A stretch of 5,492 nt of DNA from an uncultured Burkholderiales bacterium (GCA_946480465.1 CAMLJY010000177.1:1-5492); one strand, 5' to 3'; positions 1-5,233 are shown, numbered from the stretch's first letter. Notes: generated by a model not told the origin, from the letters alone. Numbers and translations are program-made.

Positions 1-86
1 TACCCGCGGTACTCCAGGCGCTTCAGGCCCTGGACGAGGATGGGAACGATGTCGCGGTTGCTGACGGCGCCGACGATGCCACACAT
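1..86 (-). CDS. glmS: Glutamine--fructose-6-phosphate aminotransferase (isomerizing), N-terminal fragment
   Basis: This is the 5' end of a gene running off the left edge; 28 complete codons are visible. The product begins MCGIVGAVSNRDIVPILVQG and continues with LKRLEYRG. That is the N-terminus of the class II glutamine amidotransferase domain of GlmS, where Cys2, exposed after Met removal, is the nucleophile that releases ammonia from glutamine. GlmS is cytoplasmic and makes glucosamine-6-phosphate, the first committed step towards UDP-GlcNAc for peptidoglycan and LPS. The start is secure: AGGAG (complement of 95-99) sits 8 nt before the ATG. PurF and AsnB share the MCGI start, but the LVQGLKRLEYRG stretch is typical of GlmS. 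The gene is divergent from an Lrp/AsnC-type regulator across a 154-bp spacer. The rest of the protein cannot be judged here. Confidence 0.95.
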   Translation of the reverse strand, partial: MCGIVGAVSNRDIVPILVQGLKRLEYRG

Positions 87-119
87 GGATCAAGCTCCTG
101 GATTTGCTGGTGTGGCGGG

Positions 120-138
120 ATTCTGGTGAGCCCAGAAT
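120..138. promoter_or_regulatory. Inverted repeat in the glmS leader/promoter region
   Basis: A perfect 7-bp inverted repeat, ATTCTGG and CCAGAAT, is separated by the 5-nt spacer TGAGC. It lies 34-52 nt upstream of the glmS start. It could be a protein-binding site or, if transcribed, a small hairpin in the glmS 5' untranslated region. No T-run follows on either strand, so it is not a typical terminator. The role is inferred only from position. Confidence 0.35.
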
Positions 139-149
139 GAAAGAGGCGT

Positions 150-159
150 GCAAATTTGC
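150..159. promoter_or_regulatory. Palindrome GCAAATTTGC, possible Lrp-family half-operator
   Basis: This is a perfect 10-bp palindrome with an AAATTT core in the glmS/lrp spacer. The A/T-rich centre flanked by G and C resembles the core of Lrp-family sites. A palindrome of this length is expected several times by chance in a window this size, so only its position next to a regulator gene makes it noteworthy. Its centre is 52.5 bp from the centre of the Lrp-like box at 200-214, about five helical turns. Confidence 0.25.
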
Positions 160-199
160 CGCGAATGTGAAATCCACAAACACAGTCATCCAGAAGCGA

Positions 200-214
200 T
201 AGAAAATTCCAGTA
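200..214 (+). promoter_or_regulatory. Candidate Lrp/AsnC-family binding site
   Basis: TAGAAAATTCCAGTA matches 12 of 15 positions of the E. coli Lrp consensus YAGHAWATTWTDCTR; the mismatches are in the right half. It lies 27 nt upstream of the ATG of the adjacent Lrp/AsnC-family gene, in the AT-richest part of the window, a natural place for autoregulation. The consensus is from E. coli Lrp, and this paralogue may recognise something else. No biochemical evidence is available. Confidence 0.3.
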
Positions 215-233
215 CCTGACGATTCTTGAAATC

Positions 234-249
234 TTCGATCATGATCGAA
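234..249. promoter_or_regulatory. Perfect 16-bp palindrome spanning the lrp-type start codon
   Basis: TTCGATCATGATCGAA is a perfect 16-bp palindrome. The probable start codon (241-243) lies in its central CATG. On DNA it could be an operator for a dimeric regulator such as the encoded Lrp/AsnC protein. In mRNA it could fold into a 6-bp stem with a CATG loop around the initiation codon. No Shine-Dalgarno sequence precedes this ATG, so initiation control by the element is conceivable. The structure is seen; the function is inferred. Confidence 0.4.
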
Positions 250-717
250 CTGGATGCCCTCGACATTCGCCTGCTGGACTTGCTGCAGACCGACGCGGCG
301 CGCGCCAACCAGGCCCTGGCCGAAGCCGCCCATGCCTCGCCCGCCACCACCCTGCGGCGGGTGCGCCGCCTGGTCGAGGCGGGGGTGATCGAGCGGCAGG
401 TGGCCATCGTGTCGCCGCAGCAGGCGCCGGGGCTGACGGCACTGGTCGAGGTGTCACTCGACGCCCAGGGTGCAGAGCACCTGCAGGCCTTCGAGACGCG
501 CGCGGTCGCGGAGGACCTGGTGCAGCAGTGCTACCGGGTGTCGCCGGGACCGGATTTCATGCTGGTGGTCTGGGCACCGGACATGGCGGCCTACCACGCG
601 CTGGTGCAGCGCCTCTTCACGCAGGACGCGAACGTGCGCAACGTGAAGGCGTTCTTCAGCGTGCACCGCGCGAAGTTCGAGCCGCGGGTGCGCCTTCGGC
701 CGGGCGCGCCGGGCTGA
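241..717 (+). CDS. Lrp/AsnC family transcriptional regulator
   Basis: The product is a 158-residue DNA-binding regulator of the leucine-responsive/asparagine family, which typically forms dimers to octamers and responds to amino acids or other small ligands. Residues 1-16 (MIELDALDIRLLDLLQ) are the canonical opening. A winged helix-turn-helix follows at about 23-50, with the recognition helix near ASPATTLRRVRRLVEAGVI. A RAM ligand-binding domain covers about 65-146, including CYRVSPGPDFMLVVW, where G103 and D105 correspond to the usual GxxD turn. The length is normal for the family. I chose ATG 241 because family members start just before the LDxxDxxLL motif. A TTG at 226 is in frame and would add five residues; neither has a good Shine-Dalgarno sequence. 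The gene is divergent from glmS and convergent with a small minus-strand gene. The target and effector are unknown; autoregulation and an effect on glmS are inferences from position. Confidence 0.93.
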   Translation: MIELDALDIRLLDLLQTDAARANQALAEAAHASPATTLRRVRRLVEAGVIERQVAIVSPQQAPGLTALVEVSLDAQGAEHLQAFETRAVAEDLVQQCYRVSPGPDFMLVVWAPDMAAYHALVQRLFTQDANVRNVKAFFSVHRAKFEPRVRLRPGAPG

Positions 718-737
718 AGGCGGCACTGGGGTGCCGC

Positions 738-992
738 TCAGGGCCTGCGCTCGCCGGCCGTCCGGTCGGCCTGCGACGGCTTGGTGTCTTCGGCGTAGCC
801 GCCATCGGAACTCATGCCGAGGTCGGCACCGGCGCTGCCCGGGCCGCGTTCGGCATGCGGCGCCCGCGGCCCGGGCTTGCCAGGCCGCGCGGGCGAGGTG
901 GTCGCCTGCGGCAGGCCCTTTCCTGTCGGGTTCGAGGTGGTGTCCTCGCGCTGGTGTTCGGCGCGTGGGTCCTTCGGCTGCTGGGTGTTCAT
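738..992 (-). CDS. Small disordered hypothetical protein (84 aa)
   Basis: I do not recognise this protein. It begins MNTQQPKDPRAEHQRED and ends in QADRTAGERRP. It is rich in Pro, Gly, Ala, Ser, Thr and charged residues, has almost no bulky hydrophobics and no Cys, and lacks a signal peptide or membrane segment, so it is probably intrinsically disordered and soluble. A central run of Pro/Gly/Arg (residues about 34-51) is followed by a more acidic stretch, MSSDGGYAEDTKPS (60-73). The start is well supported: AGGAGG lies 5 nt upstream of the ATG. It follows rlmI by about 80 bp on the same strand, so it may be co-transcribed with it, and its stop lies 20 bp from that of the convergent lrp-type gene. 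The strong ribosome binding site favours a real gene; conservation in relatives would settle it. Confidence 0.7.
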   Translation of the reverse strand: MNTQQPKDPRAEHQREDTTSNPTGKGLPQATTSPARPGKPGPRAPHAERGPGSAGADLGMSSDGGYAEDTKPSQADRTAGERRP

Positions 993-997
993 CGCGG

Positions 998-1003
998 CCT
1001 CCT
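998..1003 (-). promoter_or_regulatory. Strong ribosome binding site of the 84-aa gene
   Basis: The minus strand reads AGGAGG, a perfect anti-16S match, 5 nt before the ATG at 992. It is the best Shine-Dalgarno sequence in the window and is the main reason to accept the small reading frame and its start. A 6-bp GC hairpin (CGGGCC, 3-nt loop, GGCCCG at 1013-1027) lies about 9 nt upstream of it. Confidence 0.7.
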
Positions 1004-1072
1004 GCCGAATGCCGGGCCGGCGGCCCGTAGCCCAGCGCGGCAAGCGGTGTACCCAGCGGGCTTGGGGCCCCG

Positions 1073-2254
1073 TCAGCGCGCGATGATCGCCAGCCCCTTC
1101 AGGTACTCCCCTTCGGGGAAGCACAGCGTGGTCGGATGGTCCGGCGCGGCTTCGAGCCGCTGCAGCAGGTAGCCATCCACGCCCGCGTCGTGGCCGGCGC
1201 CGGCCACGATCTTGTGGAACAACTCGGCACCGATGCCGCCCGAGCAGGAATAGGTCATCAGCAGCCCCCCGGGGTTCAGCAGCTTCAGCCCCAGCCGGTT
1301 GATGTCCTTGTAGGCCCGCGATGCGCGATCGGCATGCGCCGCGCTGGGCGCGAACTTCGGCGGATCGAGCACGATGGCGTCGTAGCGTTCGCCCGACTTC
1401 AGCGCCTCGCGCAGGAAGCCGTTGACATCGGCATCCGCAAAGCGGCAAGCCGATTCGTCCAGGCCGTTGCGGCGCACGTTGTCGCGCGCCTGCTCCAACG
1501 CCGGACCGGACGAATCGACGCTGGTCACCTGTTTCGCGCCGCCGGCCAGCGCCGCGACGCTGAAGCCGCCGGTGTAGCTGTAGCAGTTCAGCACGCGTTC
1601 GCAGCCCAGTTGCTTCACCAACTGAGCAAAGCGATGGCGGTTGTCGCGCTGATCCAGGTAGTAGCCGGTCTTGTGGCCCAGCGCCACGTCCAGCCCCAGT
1701 TGCCAGCCATGCTCGGTGATGGCCAGCGCGGTGGCGCCGTCGCCCTGCAGCCAGCCGGTGCGCGGCTGCAGGCCCTCGAGGCCGCGCACGCCGGAGTCCG
1801 AGCGCTCGTAGAGCCGCGCGGCGCCGGTGATGGCGATCAGCTTCGCGGCGATGGTGTCGCGCCAGCGTTCCACGCCGGCGGCGAGGAACTGCGCCGACAA
1901 GGTGTCTCCGTAACGGTCGACGATCAGGCCGGGCAGGCCATCGGCCTCGCCGTGCACCAGGCGGACGCCGTCGCTGGCGATGGCCAGACGCGCGCGCAGG
2001 GCCACGGCCTGCCGCAGCCGGCGCTCGAAGAAGGCCTCGTCGATGCGCTCGTTTTCGTCGAAGCTCCACGCGCGCACCCGGATCTGCGAGCTGGGGCTGA
2101 AGGCGCCCCAGGCGAGGAAGCGACCCTCGTGCGATTCCACCCGCACGGTCTCGCCAGCGTCACCGCCACCCTTGGCGATGCTGCCCTGGAAGACCCAGGG
2201 ATGGCCGCGCAGCAGCGAGCGGTCCTTGCCCTCGCGCAATCGAATGGTTTTCAT
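1073..2254 (-). CDS. rlmI: 23S rRNA (cytosine(1962)-C(5))-methyltransferase
   Basis: The product is a 393-residue class I SAM-dependent methyltransferase of the RlmI (YccW) family, which makes m5C1962 in 23S rRNA; the E. coli enzyme has 396 residues. Residues 1 to about 75 form the PUA RNA-binding domain (MKTIRLREGKDRSLLRGHPWVF...). The middle carries LVHGEADGLPGLIVDRYGD (99-117) and the family signature GHKTGYYLDQRDNR (193-206). SAM-binding motif I is NCYSYTGGFS (223-232), DPPKFA (297-302) is motif IV, and YSCSGG (335-340) holds the conserved motif VI Cys337. The fold is complete and I see no lesion. The ATG overlaps the stop of the upstream VanW/glycosyltransferase gene as ATGA. There is no clear Shine-Dalgarno sequence before it, so translation probably depends on coupling to the upstream frame. 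RlmK/RlmL-type relatives are less likely given the length and PUA start. Confidence 0.93.
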   Translation of the reverse strand: MKTIRLREGKDRSLLRGHPWVFQGSIAKGGGDAGETVRVESHEGRFLAWGAFSPSSQIRVRAWSFDENERIDEAFFERRLRQAVALRARLAIASDGVRLVHGEADGLPGLIVDRYGDTLSAQFLAAGVERWRDTIAAKLIAITGAARLYERSDSGVRGLEGLQPRTGWLQGDGATALAITEHGWQLGLDVALGHKTGYYLDQRDNRHRFAQLVKQLGCERVLNCYSYTGGFSVAALAGGAKQVTSVDSSGPALEQARDNVRRNGLDESACRFADADVNGFLREALKSGERYDAIVLDPPKFAPSAAHADRASRAYKDINRLGLKLLNPGGLLMTYSCSGGIGAELFHKIVAGAGHDAGVDGYLLQRLEAAPDHPTTLCFPEGEYLKGLAIIAR

Positions 2255-4152
2255 CCGGCGAATTGTCGCGCCGCCGCGGCGGAAGCCGGCCTGGCCGCGG
2301 GCTGCGGGGCGGGCTGCAGTGCGATCTGCAGCGCCTGCCGCAGGGCGGCGGCGTCGCCGGCCGGTACTTCGGTCAGCAGCGGGTGCGGCACCAGGCCGCA
2401 GGCCGCGGTGGCGATCACCGGCAGGCCATGCGCCAGCGCGGCCAGCAGCGCACGCGGCGAGTGCTCGACGATGGCCGGCAGCACGACCAGGTCGGCCTGC
2501 TGCAGCCACGGATCTTGATAACGTCCGTAAGACACGTCCACACCACGCCACAGCGCCGCATCAGCGGACGGCGAACCCAGCACCAGCAGCCGCGGCCGGC
2601 CGACGGCGCCAGCGTCCAGGCCGCGCAGCGCTTCGGCCAGCTGGGCCGCGCCCTTGCGCGCCAGCGCACTGGCGGGGAAGACCACCGTGGGCGGCCTGCC
2701 CGCCGGGCGCGACCGTGGCGGGCGGACGGCGGCAGATGGCGGCATCGCCCAGTCCAGCAGCTGCGGCGACAGGCCGGCAGCCTCCAGCACCCGCGCTGCG
2801 TCGCGGTGGACCACCAGCAGCCGGTCGGCGCGGCGCAGGCCGCGCCATTCCGCTTCGATCATGGCCTCGCCGACGCGGTGGTCCGACAGCTCCGGCCACG
2901 GCTGCGCGGCGGCCATGGCCGCGGCATCCAGCCGGCGCTGGATCTCGGCCAGCGGCAAGGCATCGATGAGCACCTGCACCGTCCGCCCCGCCAGCGCCCC
3001 GGCCTCGGCCAGCGCCGGCAGCAGCGCCTGCGACACCACCAGGTGCCGGTGCGACGGCCGCAACGCGCGCGCAACGGCCCGGGCCCACAGCCGGTCGGCG
3101 CGCATCACGCGGGCCTGGCGCACGCCGCCCGACCAGCGCAGCACCCCCGCTCGCTGCAGGCTGGCCCAGCGCAGTGCCCACGGCAGCCCCCACGCGGGCC
3201 CGCGCAGGCGCCAGGGCATCCAGCGCGTGGCGCCGGCGGACTGCAGGGACGCGAACGCGGCTTCGAACTCGGGCACCCGCTGGGTCAGCAGCAAGGCCGT
3301 GTCCGGCCCCGCTGCCGGCGGACGCGGGCGGTGGCGGAAGCAGCCGGTCTCGTTGCAGCTGAAGCAGCCGCGCGCCACCGGCCGCGCCACCGGCCGCGCA
3401 TCCGGACCGTGCACCGGGACCATGGGCACCGTGCGCTTCCGCGCGGGCGCCGGCGCAGCCAGCGGAAGCACTGGCTGCGCGGCAGCGCCGGCATCCAGGC
3501 GCAGGAAGCGCACGACCAGGTCCTGAGCATCCATCTCGACCTCGACCGCCAGGTCGAAGGCCGGGCGAAGCCGCAGGTCGACGTAGTTCCAGAACACCGT
3601 GGCATCGAGCAGGTCGACGCGGCCGTCCCGGGCGCCATCGCCCGCGATGCGGGCGGTGTGGGCATGGCGCTCGACGATCTCGACACCCGCGGCCTGCGCG
3701 CAACGCACCAGCGCATTCGACAGCTGGCACAGGCCGCCGGCCGGCACCGGCACGGCGCAGCCTTCGCGCAGCTCGCGGCCTTCCACGTAGCCGCGGCGCC
3801 GCGATGGCCGGCCCAGCTGGCGCCAGAAGCTCAGCACCTGCCCGGCCGGCACCACGATGCCGTCGAAAGACGGACGCGCCAAACGCAGGTTATGCACCTT
3901 GCCCTCGACCAGCGCGGCCTCGCTCGCAGGCGCCTCGGTCCACAGCGGCGAGCGCTGCTCGGCCAGCAGCCGGGGATTGCGTGCTGACCATGCCACGGGG
4001 GCATGGCGCGGCACCGGTCGCACGAGCAGGTCGCGGCACAGCCGCTTCAGCACCTGCCGCGCGACCCGCAGCCCGAACCAGACGGCGGACCAGCGGCTGG
4101 GCGGCTCGCGGCGCGCCGGTGGCCCCTGATCGGGCGGGGCTGCGGGCAGCAC
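2251..4152 (-). CDS. VanW-domain / glycosyltransferase fusion protein
   Basis: The product is about 633 residues in three parts, with no signal peptide. (a) A VanW domain: GKVHNLRLA (84-92), AGQVLSFW (103-110), GGLCQLSN (139-146), VERHAHT (160-166) and DATVFWNYVDLRLR (183-196). The function of VanW is unknown; it was named from vanB-type vancomycin resistance clusters. (b) A Pro/Ala-rich linker with CFSCNETGCFRH (263-274), which suggests a metal or cluster site. (c) A GT-B-like glycosyltransferase region from about 288 to 615, with HLVVSQALLPAL (370-381), ADRLLVVH (442-449), VVFPASALARKG (490-501) and EHSPRALLAALAHGLPVIAT (563-582). This last motif matches the GT4 nucleotide-sugar loop, but the second Glu of the usual E-x7-E is Ala571. 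A role in cell-envelope glycan synthesis is inferred. Start: the frame is open to an ATG at 4341, but that stretch has poor codon bias and overlaps a likely promoter, so I prefer GTG 4152, though without a Shine-Dalgarno sequence. No vanA/B-type ligase genes are nearby, so vancomycin resistance should not be inferred. Confidence 0.88.
   Translation of the reverse strand: MLPAAPPDQGPPARREPPSRWSAVWFGLRVARQVLKRLCRDLLVRPVPRHAPVAWSARNPRLLAEQRSPLWTEAPASEAALVEGKVHNLRLARPSFDGIVVPAGQVLSFWRQLGRPSRRRGYVEGRELREGCAVPVPAGGLCQLSNALVRCAQAAGVEIVERHAHTARIAGDGARDGRVDLLDATVFWNYVDLRLRPAFDLAVEVEMDAQDLVVRFLRLDAGAAAQPVLPLAAPAPARKRTVPMVPVHGPDARPVARPVARGCFSCNETGCFRHRPRPPAAGPDTALLLTQRVPEFEAAFASLQSAGATRWMPWRLRGPAWGLPWALRWASLQRAGVLRWSGGVRQARVMRADRLWARAVARALRPSHRHLVVSQALLPALAEAGALAGRTVQVLIDALPLAEIQRRLDAAAMAAAQPWPELSDHRVGEAMIEAEWRGLRRADRLLVVHRDAARVLEAAGLSPQLLDWAMPPSAAVRPPRSRPAGRPPTVVFPASALARKGAAQLAEALRGLDAGAVGRPRLLVLGSPSADAALWRGVDVSYGRYQDPWLQQADLVVLPAIVEHSPRALLAALAHGLPVIATAACGLVPHPLLTEVPAGDAAALRQALQIALQPAPQPAARPASAAAARQFAG
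3371..3399. repeat. 12-bp in-frame tandem repeat in the fusion linker
   Basis: CGCGCCACCGGC is repeated 2.4 times without mismatch. On the minus strand it encodes the repeated tetrapeptide in RPVARPVAR (residues 253-261 of the fusion), directly before the Cys motif. A 12-bp unit keeps the frame, so copy number could vary between strains and change linker length. Confidence 0.8.
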
Positions 4153-4243
4153 GGTCAGCAGCCCACGCCCGGCCGCCGCAAGGGCAGCGGCGGGTGTTTG
4201 GCGATGGCTGGCGAAGCGGCAACACGGCGGGGCATGCCCGACA

Positions 4244-4261
4244 TTGTCACCAAGGCGACAA
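4244..4261. promoter_or_regulatory. Imperfect inverted repeat in the divergent spacer
   Basis: TTGTCACC pairs with GGCGACAA around a central AA: 7 of 8 positions in each arm are complementary, with one internal mismatch. It sits between the divergent fusion gene and the solute-binding protein gene, about 90 bp upstream of the former's preferred start and 137 bp upstream of the latter. It could be an operator shared by both. The regulator is unknown. Confidence 0.3.
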
Positions 4262-4297
4262 GCGTGACATCCGTCCGCCGGGTGACGGCCACCCCCC

Positions 4298-4325
4298 TTG
4301 GCGCGCACCCGATGCGGCCGATAAC
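4298..4325 (+). promoter_or_regulatory. Candidate sigma70 promoter of the solute-binding protein gene
   Basis: TTGGCG (4298-4303) and GATAAC (4320-4325) each match four of six consensus bases and are separated by 16 bp. Transcription would start near 4332, giving a leader of about 65 nt before the ATG at 4398. The match is moderate and was picked by eye in GC-rich DNA. Confidence 0.3.
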
Positions 4326-4397
4326 GCAGCCAGGGCGCCATTCGTCCCGGCTCGGACCGGGGCTGCCCGTGTTCATCCGATCAAGGAGATTGCTCTC

Positions 4398-5189
4398 ATG
4401 TCCACCCGCCGTTCCACGCTGCTCGCCGCCCTGGTCGCCGGCGCCGGCCTGGCCACTGCCTTCAGCGCGCAGGCGCAGCAGGCGCTCGACACCATCCAGA
4501 AGCAGAAGACCGTGCGCATCGGCGTGCCGGCCGACATGCCGCCCTTTGGCTTCAAGGGCAGCGACGGCCAGCTGCGCGGACTGGACATCGACATGGCGCA
4601 GCTCATTGCGACCAAGCTCGGCGCCAAGGCCGAGCTGGTGACCGTGGCCAGCGCCGAGCGCCTGCCCGCGCTGCAGCAGCGCAAGGTCGACCTGGTGGTG
4701 TCGACGCTGGGCAAGAACCCGGACCGCGAGAAGGTCATCGACTTCGCCAACGACTATTCGTCCTTCTACCTCGCGGTGTTCGGCGCGAAGTCGCTTGCCG
4801 TCAGCGGACCGGCGGACCTGAAAGGCAAGACGATCGCGGTGATGAAGGGCTCGATCGAGGACCAGGAACTCAGCAAGGTCGCGCCGCCGGAGGCCACGGT
4901 GCAGCGGCACGACGACAACGCCGCCGCGCTGGCCGCTTACATCGGCGGCAAGGCGCAGCTGCTGGCCGGCGGCATCAGCGTCGCCGCGGCGGCGGTCCAG
5001 GCCAACCCGGGCCTGGAGGCCGATGCCAAGTTCATCCTCAAGGACTCGCGCAACTTCATCGGCGTCGGCAAGGGCGAGGACGCGCTGCGCACCCGTGTCA
5101 ACCAGATCGTCGACGAGGCCAAGGCCTCCGGCGAGCTGCTGGCGCTGGGCCGCAAGTGGTTCAGCCGCAATGGCCTGACCCAGAAGTAG
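4398..5189 (+). CDS. Periplasmic substrate-binding protein, family 3 (ABC transporter type)
   Basis: The product has 263 residues and a Sec signal peptide: charged MSTRRST, a hydrophobic Leu/Ala core, and probable cleavage after AQA at residue 26. The mature part is a bilobal family 3 solute-binding protein (SBP_bac_3), which usually delivers polar amino acids to an ABC permease. GLDIDMAQLIA (61-71) matches the family signature, and Arg110 in NPDREKVIDF aligns with the Arg that binds the ligand carboxylate. However, the usual aromatic before PPF is Met47 (ADMPPFGF), and the Asp that binds the alpha-amino group appears replaced by Gly192 (QLLAGGIS), so the ligand may not be a standard amino acid. 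The start is secure: AAGGAG (4383-4388) lies 9 nt before the ATG. No permease or ATPase gene lies beside it; it is divergent from the VanW fusion and convergent with xerC. The ligand is unknown. Confidence 0.92.
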   Translation: MSTRRSTLLAALVAGAGLATAFSAQAQQALDTIQKQKTVRIGVPADMPPFGFKGSDGQLRGLDIDMAQLIATKLGAKAELVTVASAERLPALQQRKVDLVVSTLGKNPDREKVIDFANDYSSFYLAVFGAKSLAVSGPADLKGKTIAVMKGSIEDQELSKVAPPEATVQRHDDNAAALAAYIGGKAQLLAGGISVAAAAVQANPGLEADAKFILKDSRNFIGVGKGEDALRTRVNQIVDEAKASGELLALGRKWFSRNGLTQK

Positions 5190-5208
5190 AAGGGCAGAAG
5201 TAGAAGGC
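5181..5208. repeat. 14-bp tandem duplication across the stop codon
   Basis: CAGAAGTAGAAGG occurs at 5181-5193 and again at 5195-5207, giving a 14-bp period with 13 of 14 positions identical. The first copy contains the last two sense codons (Gln, Lys) and the TAG of the solute-binding protein gene; the second copy lies in the untranslated tail. It probably arose by replication slippage and does not change the product. Confidence 0.85.
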
Positions 5209-5233
5209 CCCGGGCGGGCCGCCTCGCCGAGGC
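5206..5233. terminator. GC-rich hairpins between convergent genes, possible bidirectional terminator
   Basis: Two adjacent short inverted repeats lie in the 73-bp space between the convergent solute-binding protein and xerC genes: GGCCC/GGGCC with a 5-nt loop (5206-5220) and GCCTC/GAGGC with a 3-nt loop (5221-5233). Neither is followed by a T-run on either strand, so intrinsic termination is doubtful. The position suits a terminator. Confidence 0.25.

Noticed and set aside
87..240. glmS-type ribozyme/riboswitch upstream of glmS
   Set aside because: The spacer is too short and lacks the nested pseudoknot core; that ribozyme is typical of Gram-positive bacteria.
1013..1072. Intrinsic terminator after rlmI
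   Set aside because: The GC stems (for example CGGGCC/GGCCCG at 1013-1027) are not followed by a T-run on the minus strand, and short GC hairpins are expected at this base composition.
528..1172. Plus-strand 214-codon open frame overlapping the lrp-type gene and the small minus-strand gene
   Set aside because: It is out of frame with the recognised regulator, has Gly/Ala/Arg-rich composition, and has no supporting ribosome binding site.
1136..2518. Long plus-strand open frame of about 460 codons opposite rlmI
   Set aside because: It is antisense to a complete, well-recognised RlmI, resembles no known family, and is a typical mirror frame of high-GC DNA.
2263..3987. Plus-strand open frame of 574 codons opposite the VanW/glycosyltransferase gene
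   Set aside because: It is Arg/Gln/Ala-rich low-complexity translation with no domain; the minus strand carries ordered VanW and GT motifs over the same bases.
2251..4152. Vancomycin resistance determinant
   Set aside because: Only a VanW-like domain is present, with no ligase, dehydrogenase, dipeptidase or two-component genes nearby, and VanW itself has no established role in resistance.
3804..4397. Upstream in-frame extension of the solute-binding protein
   Set aside because: A Shine-Dalgarno sequence and a classic signal peptide fix the start at 4398; the extension overlaps the divergent gene in antisense and is low complexity.
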